Assembly (NCBI RefSeq): GCF_022259695.1
Contig: NZ_CP092099.1
Coordinates: 1,038,471-1,102,470 of the forward strand
Reading direction: 5' to 3'
From: Flaviramulus sp. BrNp1-15
GTDB taxonomy: Bacteria; Bacteroidota; Bacteroidia; Flavobacteriales; Flavobacteriaceae
DNA length: 64,000 bases
Positions 43,299 through 52,851 of the stretch are shown here, in pieces (the first letter of the stretch is position 1; the number at the start of each line of letters is the position of its first letter). The translations under genes and the position numbers were made by a program. The notes below the pieces were generated by a model. The model was not told the origin of the DNA, did not search any database, and saw only the letters and a list, made by a program, of their open reading frames with translations.

Positions 43299-45677
43299 TT
43301 AATTTGTTCTTCGTGTTTCTTCAGCATTTCCAAACTGTCTGTTTTTTTCTTTTATTTTTTTGTTACCGAAGTTATAACTTAATGAAAAACGAAGGTATCT
43401 ATTATTCCTGTTTTGTCCATAAACTTGTCGTACTCCATTTACGTTAGATTCTAAATTATTTAAATAAGATGTGGCAAATACATCTTTAAATACTATCGAA
43501 AACTGTAAACTTTTGTGTAAAAATAATGAACTATATCCTAAATCTAGGCTAAATGAATCTCCAACAGAAAATAAATTTGACTTAGCTTTAGAGTTATAAT
43601 TTGCATCAATTTGTAATCTGTTATTCGCATTTAGTTTTATAGTGTTGTTTGATGCTGCTATGTAAGATAATCCGTTTTGAGGTGTAGCATCAAAAGGTTT
43701 TGTAAACTTGCTTTTAATATGAACAAGAATAAAGCTGTTTTGACTTTGTAGCCAATTTAATTTATTATAAATATAGCTTTGTCCTAAGCCAATTGTGTAT
43801 TCAGTAAAGAAATTATCTCGCGTAACAATCTGCGTATTTTCTTCGATATTTGATGTAAAAATTACTCCTGAAGCGTCATTCATAATATTATAGAAAATAT
43901 TAGTGGTTAGCTTGTTTTTGTATGTATGTTTTATTTCAAAATTGTTATTAAAACTAGGTTGTAAAAATGGGTTACCTTGATTGTATGTATTGCTACTTAC
44001 ATAAACTCTAAATGGGTTTAAGTGGCTGAATGCAGGACGCTGTATTCTTTTTACATAACTTAAAGAAAAGGTGTTATTTTCGTTGCTATTATGCATAACA
44101 AATAGTGATGGGAATAGTTTTGAGTAGTCATTTTTAGTAGTTTGATTCAACTCTAAAGAAAATCCTTCTGTTTGTGTGTTTTCTAATCTTAAGCCTAATT
44201 GCAGTTGCCATTTGTCGTTTATTTTTTTGCTTCCGTTTACGTAAATAGCTTGATTGTTTTCTTCATATTTAAATGAATTTGAAACATTAGTATCTAATTC
44301 GGCAAAACCAGAAATTGTGTTATAAAAATCAAGTCCACTTTCACTATCAATAGTACTTACTTTAAAACCATAAGAAAGATTTATATTTTTTAAAGGATGC
44401 TCCATATCTGCTTTAAAACTTAGATTTTTTATGTGCTGAATAGAATTTGCTAATGCTGAAAGATTTACATTTTGAAATTGATTGTTGGAATCAAAACTTT
44501 CGGTTCTAAAATTTCTGCCTTTTTCGGCATCATAAGTAAAATAATCTGCATCAAATGATAGTTTTCTTCCTAACGAATCTAGTTTGGTTATAGCGTGTAA
44601 GTTTAAAGAATGACTTATTCTTTCATCAAATTCTTTACCATTATTAATCAATAAAGAATCTATAGTGTTTGAAGTGTTATAAATATTGGTAATACTTCTA
44701 TCACTAATATCAGGATTGGTTTTATTGCCAAAATATTGAACACCTATAGTTGTGTTTTTTGTAACATCGTAATCTAAAAGTATGCGTCCAGAAAAAGCCT
44801 TTTTATGATCTTTAGTATTGATGTCTATATCCCAAGTACTGGTTGGATAATATACTTGAAAATCTTCTTCTCCTCTAATATAACCTCTGGTTTTATCAAT
44901 GCTTAAAGATAAATTGACTTTGTTTTTGTTGAATAATAAACTGTTTCTAAAGGTTGTAAAATTATAAGTGTCAATATTATGAATGATAGAGGTTGAGTTT
45001 TTCCAAGAATTTTGAGTACCTCTTTTTAATACAATGTTTATTAATCCGCCATTTCCAGAAGCGTCATATTTTGAAGGAGGCGAAGTGATAACTTCAATTT
45101 TTTTAATATCGCTCGCAGATAACGTGTTTAAATAACTGGTAAGTTCTTCGGCAGAAAGCGGAAGCATTCTATCATTTATCATAACTCTAGAATTGCCTTT
45201 ACCAAACATATTAATAACTCCATTTTGCACTTGTAAACCAGGAGCTACTTTTAAGGCATCAAGCGCATCTCCATTACTTGCAGTTATGCTATTTTCAACA
45301 TTAAAAATTATTCGGTCGGGTTTCTGTTCAATTAGTTTTTTACGACTGGTAATTACAACTTCATCAAGCGAATTGGTGTCGGCTTGAAGCGTGATAGTAT
45401 TTAAATTTATATTGTTTTCTAAGGTGATTTCTTTTTTAAAAGTGGTGTAACCAACATAACTTACAGTAAGTGTATAATTGCCTTTAACAGCATTTAAAGT
45501 AAAGTTACCATCAAAGTCAGAGGTAGTGCCAATAATTTTATCGCTATTTGGTTGTGTTAGTATAATGTTTGCCCATACAATAGTTTCGTTTGCATCTACA
45601 ATGCTTCCTTTTATTTCTATTTGAGAAAAGATTAATAACGGAAAAATTAAGGTGATAAAAATTACAAGTCGTTTCAT
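43299..45677 (-). CDS. outer-membrane beta-barrel (TonB-dependent receptor family) protein
   Basis: The 792-residue protein has a signal peptide (1-18), a carboxypeptidase-regulatory-like domain (about 20-105: IKGSIVDANETIVWANIIL, GNYTLTVSYVGYTTFKKE), a plug-like segment (about 110-215: GDALDALKVAPGLQVQNG, INDRMLPLSAEELTSYL), then a barrel of the outer-membrane-barrel family 2 type. No TonB box is obvious and no SusD partner is next to it. The substrate is unknown. The AraC-type regulator upstream on the same strand may control it. Confidence 0.9.
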   Translation of the reverse strand: MKRLVIFITLIFPLLIFSQIEIKGSIVDANETIVWANIILTQPNSDKIIGTTSDFDGNFTLNAVKGNYTLTVSYVGYTTFKKEITLENNINLNTITLQADTNSLDEVVITSRKKLIEQKPDRIIFNVENSITASNGDALDALKVAPGLQVQNGVINMFGKGNSRVMINDRMLPLSAEELTSYLNTLSASDIKKIEVITSPPSKYDASGNGGLINIVLKRGTQNSWKNSTSIIHNIDTYNFTTFRNSLLFNKNKVNLSLSIDKTRGYIRGEEDFQVYYPTSTWDIDINTKDHKKAFSGRILLDYDVTKNTTIGVQYFGNKTNPDISDRSITNIYNTSNTIDSLLINNGKEFDERISHSLNLHAITKLDSLGRKLSFDADYFTYDAEKGRNFRTESFDSNNQFQNVNLSALANSIQHIKNLSFKADMEHPLKNINLSYGFKVSTIDSESGLDFYNTISGFAELDTNVSNSFKYEENNQAIYVNGSKKINDKWQLQLGLRLENTQTEGFSLELNQTTKNDYSKLFPSLFVMHNSNENNTFSLSYVKRIQRPAFSHLNPFRVYVSSNTYNQGNPFLQPSFNNNFEIKHTYKNKLTTNIFYNIMNDASGVIFTSNIEENTQIVTRDNFFTEYTIGLGQSYIYNKLNWLQSQNSFILVHIKSKFTKPFDATPQNGLSYIAASNNTIKLNANNRLQIDANYNSKAKSNLFSVGDSFSLDLGYSSLFLHKSLQFSIVFKDVFATSYLNNLESNVNGVRQVYGQNRNNRYLRFSLSYNFGNKKIKEKNRQFGNAEETRRTN

Positions 45678-45754
45678 GATTTCTGATTTTTTTTATGTGA
45701 TTACATGTTGTTTGATGCAAATATGTATCAGAAAGCAAGATTGTGCGACCGATT

Positions 45755-45822
45755 AAAAAAAGTCGAACCCTTTTTTAATTAAAAATGAGTTCGACTTTTT
45801 TTATTAAAACGTTCGACTTTTT
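45755..45822. promoter_or_regulatory. three copies of GTTCGACTTTTT between regulator and receptor genes
   Basis: One inverted copy (45755-45768) and two direct copies (45789-45802, 45811-45822) of GTTCGACTTTTT lie between the araC-type gene and the receptor gene. The inverted and first direct copies also form an 8-bp stem followed by T residues, so this may be the regulator gene's terminator. The third copy is not explained by that and suggests protein binding sites. Confidence 0.55.
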
Positions 45823-45827
45823 ACAAG

Positions 45828-46970
45828 TCATTGATTTTGAGATGTTTTACGATACAAGGTTGGCGTAACTCCAGTATGTTTTTTAAAAGCTGTATTAAAT
45901 GAAGATTTTGAATTAAAGCCAACTTCGTATAAAATCTCAAGTATGGTGAGTTTGTTTTTAGATGGATTTTCTAATATTTGTTTGGATTTTTCAATACGAT
46001 AATCATTTACAAAATCGAAAAAATGCTGTTTCAGTTCTTGATTGATTAAAATAGATAATTCTCGAGAAGGTATTCCTAATTTATCTGATAAACTTTGAAC
46101 AGATAATGAAGCATCTAAAAAAGGTTCTTCATTAGTCATATAAGTTTTAATCTGTTGTATTTGTTCACTATGCTCGTTATCTTTAGTTGAGTCATTTTCA
46201 TTAACCATTTCTTTCGATAATTGAAGATTAACACCTATGCCTCTAAATAACTTGGGAGATATTAAGGCCTTAAAAACCAGCCAAAAACTAAAGAATAGGC
46301 CAAATAATAATAAAATAACTCTAAAAATATTAACGAAATTCACATCAAAATCTCCAGAATCTCTTATTATTCCTTTTAAAAAGGTTAATGCTTGACCAAT
46401 CAATATAAAAATGATTAGTTGCTTTAACCAACGGTAATTATAAAAGGCTTCTTTACTGGTGTAATTTTCTAAAAGCAGTTTTCTGTACCTTAAAACATAA
46501 TATATTTCAGCAATGATATAAGCAATTTCTACAACACGATTTATAGAGTCAATCCATTTAGATTCTATAGTTGCAGAATAATTTGATAAAAAATCAATTT
46601 GAGCATCTTTTGAAACCATAAAGAAATTAGGCAACAATATAATAATACTTATTAGCCACGGAAGTAATAGTATTAAGTGTTTAGCTTTAAGCTTAAAATC
46701 GGAATATATTACAGAAAGAATATAAAGGAATAACAGCGGATCTTTAAAGCTAGAAATTTGTATTCTTAACATTTCTATTGAAGGCGGAAATTCAATAAAA
46801 TTATGGTAAAAGAATACGCTAATATCTACAGCGGTAATAATTAAAAAGCTAGCTAATAGTTTATTGCTGAGTTTTTTTGTGGTTTTTACAGTTAATAAAA
46901 AAACGGACAAGAGTAAAAACAGAATAACAATTACAAAACTTACAATACTTATTATTGATGTCTTATCCAT
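45828..46970 (-). CDS. membrane-bound AraC family transcriptional regulator
   Basis: The 380-residue protein has seven predicted membrane helices in residues 5-245 and a cytosolic AraC/XylS DNA-binding domain at about 275-378 (SVQSLSDKLGIPSRELSILINQELKQHFFDFVNDYRIEKSKQIL, then LEILYEVGFNSKSSFNTAFKKHTGVTPTLYRK). It resembles one-component sensors that read a membrane or periplasmic signal. Its ATG follows 2 nt after the stop of a poly-Gln micro-ORF, so its translation may be coupled to it. The receptor gene downstream is a likely target. Confidence 0.92.
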   Translation of the reverse strand: MDKTSIISIVSFVIVILFLLLSVFLLTVKTTKKLSNKLLASFLIITAVDISVFFYHNFIEFPPSIEMLRIQISSFKDPLLFLYILSVIYSDFKLKAKHLILLLPWLISIIILLPNFFMVSKDAQIDFLSNYSATIESKWIDSINRVVEIAYIIAEIYYVLRYRKLLLENYTSKEAFYNYRWLKQLIIFILIGQALTFLKGIIRDSGDFDVNFVNIFRVILLLFGLFFSFWLVFKALISPKLFRGIGVNLQLSKEMVNENDSTKDNEHSEQIQQIKTYMTNEEPFLDASLSVQSLSDKLGIPSRELSILINQELKQHFFDFVNDYRIEKSKQILENPSKNKLTILEILYEVGFNSKSSFNTAFKKHTGVTPTLYRKTSQNQ

Positions 46971-46972
46971 AA

Positions 46973-47056
<84 letters not shown>

Positions 47057-47062
<6 letters not shown>

Positions 47063-47155
47063 TAAGTAGTTTGGTTTTATTAAGTGTATAAATATAATTA
47101 TTTATAAAGAATAAAAAAGGAGCTTGTAAATACTGAATAAAAATTAACTAAAGTG
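47057..47155 (-). promoter_or_regulatory. promoter region of the araC-type gene, copy of the parA upstream region
   Basis: The stretch containing TTTGGTTTTATTA and ATTATTTAT, then AATAAAAA-GGA-CTTGT, aligns with the region before parA (43161-43255) with roughly four of five bases equal by eye, including the CCAT that holds the start codon. TATATTTA on the minus strand matches 7 of 8 bases of TAnnTTTG. Confidence 0.6.
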
Positions 47156-47238
47156 AAAATGTTTACCAATTTTGTAGTTAAATTAACATAAATTTTATTT
47201 AAAAAATTTATATTTACTAAAAACTATAAATTTTACTT

Positions 47239-49998
47239 ATGAAAAACATCAATCAGATCTTCTCGATTTTCATTTTGTTGGTAATGACATCATTTCTAAC
47301 AGAAGCCCAAGTTAAACAAACGGCAAACGTTGAAGGCATTACAGAGTATATGCTGGATAACGGCTTGAAAGTGTTATTGTTTCCAGATAATTCATCACAA
47401 ACCATAACCGTAAATATAACTTATAAAGTTGGTTCAAGACACGAGGGTTATGGAGAAAAAGGAATGGCACATTTATTAGAGCACTTAGTGTTTAAAGGAA
47501 CACCAAACCATCCAGACATTCCTAAAGAATTAACCGAGCGTGGGGCAAGACCAAACGGAACTACTTATTATGACCGTACAAACTACTTTGAAACGTTTAA
47601 TGCAACAGATGAAAATTTAGAATGGGCATTAGATTTAGAGGCAGATAGAATGGTAAACTCCTATATTGCTAAAAAAGATTTAGAGTCAGAGTTTTCTGTT
47701 GTTAGAAACGAGTTTGAAAGTGGTGAGAATTCACCATCAAATGTATTGCGTTTAAAGGTTATTAATACGGCTTACCTTTGGCATAATTATGGGCAAGCAA
47801 CAATTGGAAATCGTTCTGATATAGAAAGAGTTCCTATTGAAAATTTGAAAGCGTTTTACAAAAAATATTACAGACCAGATAATGCTGTTTTAATGGTTAC
47901 AGGAAAATTTGATGCTGATAAGACATTAGAACTTATTGATAAGAAATTTTCTGGAATTAAAAATCCAGATAAACCTTTGCGAGATGTTCCAACTATAGAA
48001 CCTGCCCAAGATGGTGAAAAACGTGTTACTCTAAGTCGAGTAGGAGATTTACAAATATTATCTACTTTATATCATACACCTGCAGGTTCTCACGAAGATT
48101 ATGCTGCAATATCTATTGCTGAGGAAATTTTAACTGATAACCCTTCAGGAAGGTTATATAAAGCTTTAGTTGATGGAAAAAAGGCTGCAAGTATGTATTC
48201 TTACATTCCTTTTACAAAAGAACCCTCGTTTATGTATATTAATGTAAATGTGCCTTCTGATAAATCACTTTCCGAGGCTGAAACTACTATGTTAGCGTTA
48301 TTGGATGATTTAAAAAATAATCCAGTAACTCAAGAGGAAGTTGATAGAGCAAAATCTAATCTATTAAAACAATACGATCAAATAAGTAGAAATTCAGCCT
48401 ATTTAGGAACTTATATGAGTGAGTTTATAGGTGCTGGAGATTGGAGATTGTCATTTATTCATAGAGACCGTGTAGAAAATATGACTGTTGAAAAAGTGAA
48501 TGAGGCTATTCAACGTTATTTAATTAATACAAACAGAACAGTTGGAAACTTCGTTCCAGCAGAAAAGCCTATTCGTGTTGAAATTGAACACACAGAAGGG
48601 TTGGATGAATTGGTTACATCATATAAAGGAAAAGAAGGATTGGATGCGGGTGAAGCGTTTGATGTTTCTTATGAAAACATTCAGAACCGATTGGATTCTG
48701 GTGAGCTTCAAAAAACACCAATAGAATATGGTTTCATAAAAAAAGATAATCGAGGAAAAACAGTTACGCTTTCTTTTACTTTTAGAAATGGAAATGTTAA
48801 TGACTTTATGAACAAAGGTCGTTTAGCAAGTTATACATCAAGCATGTTAAATAAAGGTACTAAGAATAATTCAAGACAAGACATTGAAGATAAGCTAAGT
48901 GCTATAAAATCTTCTATTCGTTTTTCTGGTTCTAATGGAAGAGTAAGTGCTAGTATAAATACTACAGAGGAGCATCTTATGGAGTCATTAGCATTAATGA
49001 CAGATATGCTTAAAAATCCTAAGTTTGATAATGAAGAATTAGAAAAGCTTAAAACTCAGGATTTAGCAAGTATTGAACAAAACAAAACAGAACCTCAGTT
49101 TTTAGCGAGTAAAGAACTAGGATTGTTGAATCAGAAGTATGAAAAAGGACATCCTTTACATGCAACAACTATTGAAGAGGATATCGAAGAAATTAATACT
49201 GTTACGATTGATGCTATCCAAGAGTATTACAATGAGTTTTATGGAATTTCAGATAATGCCACGTTAATAGCTATAGGTAATATTGATGAACAAAAGTTAA
49301 AAGATTATTTTGAAACCGAGTTTGCCGATTTTAAATCAGATAAGCCATATCAGCCAATTGCTGATAAATATGCACTTAATAATGCAGCGAATAAAAAGAT
49401 TAAAACACCAGACAAAAAAAATGCTATTAGTATAGGTGTTATGTCTTTTGAAGGTAGCCAAGTAGAAGATGATTATGCAGCGCTTGAAGTAGCAAGTTCA
49501 ATTTTTGGTGGTGGTGTTTTAAGTTCCAGAATTACCACACGTTTAAGACAAAAAGATGGTGTAAGTTATGGCGCAGGTGGACGAGTAAGAGTAGATTCTA
49601 ATCCTGATGATAAAAATTCTTCAATTTTAGTGTATGCTATTTATGCTCCAGAAAATGCATCAAAAGTTCAAAAAGGATTCAGTGAAGAAATAGAACGATT
49701 TATAAAAGAAGGTATTACTGAAGATGAACTTAAAGTAGCTGTAAATAGTTGGGTGCAAGGTGAAAATGTATCTAGAGCAAAAGACAATGAACTTTCAAGT
49801 CTAATTAATAATAATTTATATTATGATAGAGACATGATGTTTCATAAAAATATTGAGGATAAAGTAACCAGTTTAACTGTTGAAGATGTAAATAAAGTCA
49901 TTAAAAAGTATTTTAAAACATTTGATAATTGGACAGTTATTAATGCTGGTGATTTTGTAGAATATGAGATAAACAACGAAGATAAAAAAGTTGATTAG
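47239..49998 (+). CDS. M16 family zinc metallopeptidase
   Basis: The 919-residue protein has a signal peptide (about 1-23) and two M16 halves. The first holds the inverted zinc motif HLLEH (His78, Glu81, His82) and the downstream ligand Glu in LESEFSVVRNEFESGE. The second half (about 480-910) has the inactive-type fold with GGGVLSSRITTRLRQKDGVSYG. Such double-domain enzymes act as one-chain peptidase clamshells in the periplasm. The ATG follows an A+T-rich region with TATATTTA near 47207. Confidence 0.93.
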   Translation: MKNINQIFSIFILLVMTSFLTEAQVKQTANVEGITEYMLDNGLKVLLFPDNSSQTITVNITYKVGSRHEGYGEKGMAHLLEHLVFKGTPNHPDIPKELTERGARPNGTTYYDRTNYFETFNATDENLEWALDLEADRMVNSYIAKKDLESEFSVVRNEFESGENSPSNVLRLKVINTAYLWHNYGQATIGNRSDIERVPIENLKAFYKKYYRPDNAVLMVTGKFDADKTLELIDKKFSGIKNPDKPLRDVPTIEPAQDGEKRVTLSRVGDLQILSTLYHTPAGSHEDYAAISIAEEILTDNPSGRLYKALVDGKKAASMYSYIPFTKEPSFMYINVNVPSDKSLSEAETTMLALLDDLKNNPVTQEEVDRAKSNLLKQYDQISRNSAYLGTYMSEFIGAGDWRLSFIHRDRVENMTVEKVNEAIQRYLINTNRTVGNFVPAEKPIRVEIEHTEGLDELVTSYKGKEGLDAGEAFDVSYENIQNRLDSGELQKTPIEYGFIKKDNRGKTVTLSFTFRNGNVNDFMNKGRLASYTSSMLNKGTKNNSRQDIEDKLSAIKSSIRFSGSNGRVSASINTTEEHLMESLALMTDMLKNPKFDNEELEKLKTQDLASIEQNKTEPQFLASKELGLLNQKYEKGHPLHATTIEEDIEEINTVTIDAIQEYYNEFYGISDNATLIAIGNIDEQKLKDYFETEFADFKSDKPYQPIADKYALNNAANKKIKTPDKKNAISIGVMSFEGSQVEDDYAALEVASSIFGGGVLSSRITTRLRQKDGVSYGAGGRVRVDSNPDDKNSSILVYAIYAPENASKVQKGFSEEIERFIKEGITEDELKVAVNSWVQGENVSRAKDNELSSLINNNLYYDRDMMFHKNIEDKVTSLTVEDVNKVIKKYFKTFDNWTVINAGDFVEYEINNEDKKVD

Positions 49999-50014
49999 TT
50001 TTAATTACTTTTCA

Positions 50015-50050
50015 GAAAAAAGCCAATTCAAATGAATTGGCTTTTTTTAT
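50015..50050. terminator. bidirectional terminator between M16 and mutB genes
   Basis: AGCCAATTCA (50021-50030) pairs with TGAATTGGCT (50033-50042), with A and T runs on the two sides, between convergent genes. Confidence 0.9.
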
Positions 50051-52168
50051 TTAATCAATTATAATCTCCAAAATCTTAATAGCGGCATCGCTAATTTTTG
50101 TTCCTGGTCCAAAAACAGCAATGGCGCCAGCATCAAATAAATATTGATAATCTTGTTTTGGTATTACACCACCAACTATAACCATAATATCATCACGACC
50201 ATAAGCTTTTAAAGCTTCAATAACTTGTGGTACTAAAGTTTTATGGCCTGCAGCAAGGGATGAAACACCAAGTATGTGTACGTCGTTTTCAACAGCTTGT
50301 TTGGCAGCTTCTTGTGGTGTTTGAAATAAGGGGCCAATATCTACATCAAAACCAACATCTGCATAACCAGTTGCTACCACTTTTGCACCACGGTCATGAC
50401 CATCTTGTCCCATTTTGGCAATCATAATACGTGGACGTCTTCCGTCTTGTTCTGCAAACTTATCAGCTAATTCTTTAGCTTTTTTAAAGGATTCGTCGTC
50501 TTTTATTTCCTTACTATACACGCCAGAAAATGATTTTATTTGTGCTTTATACCTTCCAAATTCTGCTTCAAGAGCGTCACTAATTTCACCTAAAGTAGCT
50601 CTTTCTCGTGCAGCATGAACAGCTAAAGCTAATAAATTTTCTTTTCCTGTACGCGCAGCTTTAGTTAATTTTAATAAAGCTAGTTTAACTTTTTCAGAAT
50701 TCCTTTCAGATTTAATGCTATTTAATTGTTCTATTTGCTGGTTTCTAACGGTTTGATTATCTACTTCTAGAGTGGAAATAGGTTCTTCTTCATCTAATCT
50801 ATATTTATTAACACCAACAATAATATCTTGACCAGAATCAATACGAGCTTGTTTTTTAGCTGCCGCTTCTTCAATTCTAATTTTAGGTATACCAGCTTCA
50901 ATAGCTTTGGTCATACCTCCAAGTTCTTCAACTTCTTCAATTAAAGACCAAGCTTTTTGTGCAATGTCATGCGTTAATTTTTCTAAATAATAACTCCCAG
51001 CCCAAGGGTCAACCGTTTTGGTAATATGTGTTTCTTCTTGTAAAAATATTTGGGTGTTACGGGCTATTCTTGCAGAAAAATCTGTAGGTAATGCAATAGC
51101 TTCATCTAAAGCATTAGTGTGTAAGCTTTGTGTACCTCCAAATGCAGCAGCAGCAGCTTCTATAGTTGTTCTCGCTACATTATTAAAAGGATCTTGTTCC
51201 GTTAAACTCCAGCCGCTTGTTTGACAATGCGTACGAAGTGCCAAAGATTTTTCGTTTTTAGGATTAAATTGCTTTACTAATTTAGCCCAAAGCATACGTG
51301 CAGCTCGCATTTTAGCAATTTCCATGAAATAATTCATGCCTATTGCCCAGAAAAAGGAAAGGCGAGGAGCAAAGGTGTCAATATCCATTCCTGCTGCTAA
51401 GCCTTTTCTAATATATTCCAGACCATCTGCTAAGGTGTAAGCTAACTCAATATCACATGTAGCGCCAGCTTCCTGCATATGATAACCAGAAATACTTATG
51501 CTATTGAATTTTGGCATATGTTTACTAGTGTACTCAAAAATATCTGAAATGATTTTCATGGAAGGCGTTGGTGGGTAAATGTATGTGTTACGCACCATGA
51601 ATTCCTTTAAAATATCATTTTGGATTGTGCCTGCAAGTTGTTCTGGTTTTACACCTTGTTCTTCTGCAGCTACAATATAAAATGCCATTATTGGTAAAAC
51701 AGCACCATTCATTGTCATTGAAACAGACATTTTGTCTAATGGAATTTGGTCGAAAAGTATTTTCATATCTTCAACCGAATCTATTGCTACACCTGCTTTT
51801 CCAACATCTCCAACTACACGTTCATGGTCACTATCGTACCCACGATGCGTTGCCAAATCGAAGGCAACTGATAATCCTTTTTGTCCAGCAGCTAAATTAC
51901 GCCTGTAAAAAGCATTACTTTCTTCTGCTGTTGAAAAACCAGCATATTGCCGAATAGTCCAAGGTCTACGAACATACATGGTACTGTATGGTCCACGAAG
52001 GTTTGGCGCTATTCCTGCAACAAAATTGAGATGTTCTAAATTTTCAACATCTTTTTTTGAGTATATGGATTTTACTTCGATGCCTTCGGCAGTTTGAAAT
52101 TTTGAAACTTCAGACTCTAGACTTGGGACTTCGGATTTTAATTCAATATGTTGAAGATTTTTTCTCAA
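50051..52168 (-). CDS. mutB: methylmalonyl-CoA mutase large subunit
   Basis: It interconverts methylmalonyl-CoA and succinyl-CoA with adenosylcobalamin. The 705-residue protein has an N-terminal linker, a TIM barrel ([48 protein letters not shown]) and a C-terminal B12 domain with DGHDRG (DxHxxG, lower-ligand His) and [15 protein letters not shown]. It is the catalytic subunit. mutA is upstream, with one lipoprotein gene in between. Confidence 0.97.
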   Translation of the reverse strand: MRKNLQHIELKSEVPSLESEVSKFQTAEGIEVKSIYSKKDVENLEHLNFVAGIAPNLRGPYSTMYVRRPWTIRQYAGFSTAEESNAFYRRNLAAGQKGLSVAFDLATHRGYDSDHERVVGDVGKAGVAIDSVEDMKILFDQIPLDKMSVSMTMNGAVLPIMAFYIVAAEEQGVKPEQLAGTIQNDILKEFMVRNTYIYPPTPSMKIISDIFEYTSKHMPKFNSISISGYHMQEAGATCDIELAYTLADGLEYIRKGLAAGMDIDTFAPRLSFFWAIGMNYFMEIAKMRAARMLWAKLVKQFNPKNEKSLALRTHCQTSGWSLTEQDPFNNVARTTIEAAAAAFGGTQSLHTNALDEAIALPTDFSARIARNTQIFLQEETHITKTVDPWAGSYYLEKLTHDIAQKAWSLIEEVEELGGMTKAIEAGIPKIRIEEAAAKKQARIDSGQDIIVGVNKYRLDEEEPISTLEVDNQTVRNQQIEQLNSIKSERNSEKVKLALLKLTKAARTGKENLLALAVHAARERATLGEISDALEAEFGRYKAQIKSFSGVYSKEIKDDESFKKAKELADKFAEQDGRRPRIMIAKMGQDGHDRGAKVVATGYADVGFDVDIGPLFQTPQEAAKQAVENDVHILGVSSLAAGHKTLVPQVIEALKAYGRDDIMVIVGGVIPKQDYQYLFDAGAIAVFGPGTKISDAAIKILEIIID

Positions 52169-52179
52169 AATGAATTATT

Positions 52180-52851
52180 TTAATTCGTTTGGGCGCTTGT
52201 ATCTGACTTTTGTGGAATTACATTAAAATCTAGTGGTTCAGGTTCATCAAAATTAACTTTAGATAAATCGATATCAAAAAGCTTAGAGTAATATAAATCT
52301 AATGCTATATAAGTTGCTAAATATTTATCATTTAAAGCTGTTCTGTATTTTGACATTAAAGGTGTTCCAAAAAGCTTAGGGCTTAAGCTATTTGTTGATA
52401 TAAGCGCGTCAAAAGTAGTTTTAAGACTTTTGTCTTGCATATTATTAGAAATACATTTAATAATATTACTACTGTAGTTTAAATGACTTTTAGTGTTGTT
52501 GGCATCCCAAAGATCATCTTCATTCTTTAGTACTTCAAATACTTTTACAGTGTGTTCTGAAATAACATCTTCAAATTTCAATCGACCATAAATAGAGTTT
52601 CTTAATAATTGCGAGTATGCTTGAACTAAAGATGTATTTGGTTTTGCTTTCCCATAATAATTTAAAATATCATCTTCAAAAGAGTACAAAGCTTCTTGAT
52701 ACAACTTTGAGTTTAACCCGTTGCAAGCCAATACTTCAGGTTTGTCATTATACTTGTAGTCTGAAAATGTGTTTTCTTTTTTACAACCGAGAAAAGTGAA
52801 TGCTAATAAAAAAGTAATTAAGGTAATTTTTAAGTTCATTTTAATTTTCAT
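52180..52851 (-). CDS. lipoprotein between the mutase subunits
   Basis: The 223-residue protein has a lipoprotein signal with Cys23 (FLGCKKEN). The mature part appears all-helical, with segments such as LYQEALYSFEDDILNYYGK and LVQAYSQLLRNSIYGR. No motif I recognise. It overlaps the mutA end by 11 nt and precedes mutB by 11 nt, so it is cotranslated with a metabolic enzyme. A functional link to the mutase is not evident; it may just share the operon. Confidence 0.75.
   Translation of the reverse strand: MKIKMNLKITLITFLLAFTFLGCKKENTFSDYKYNDKPEVLACNGLNSKLYQEALYSFEDDILNYYGKAKPNTSLVQAYSQLLRNSIYGRLKFEDVISEHTVKVFEVLKNEDDLWDANNTKSHLNYSSNIIKCISNNMQDKSLKTTFDALISTNSLSPKLFGTPLMSKYRTALNDKYLATYIALDLYYSKLFDIDLSKVNFDEPEPLDFNVIPQKSDTSAQTN

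Noticed and set aside
51625-51957. 110-codon plus-strand ORF inside mutB
   Set aside because: It is antisense to the conserved mutase barrel, with a composition typical of a reverse-strand shadow.
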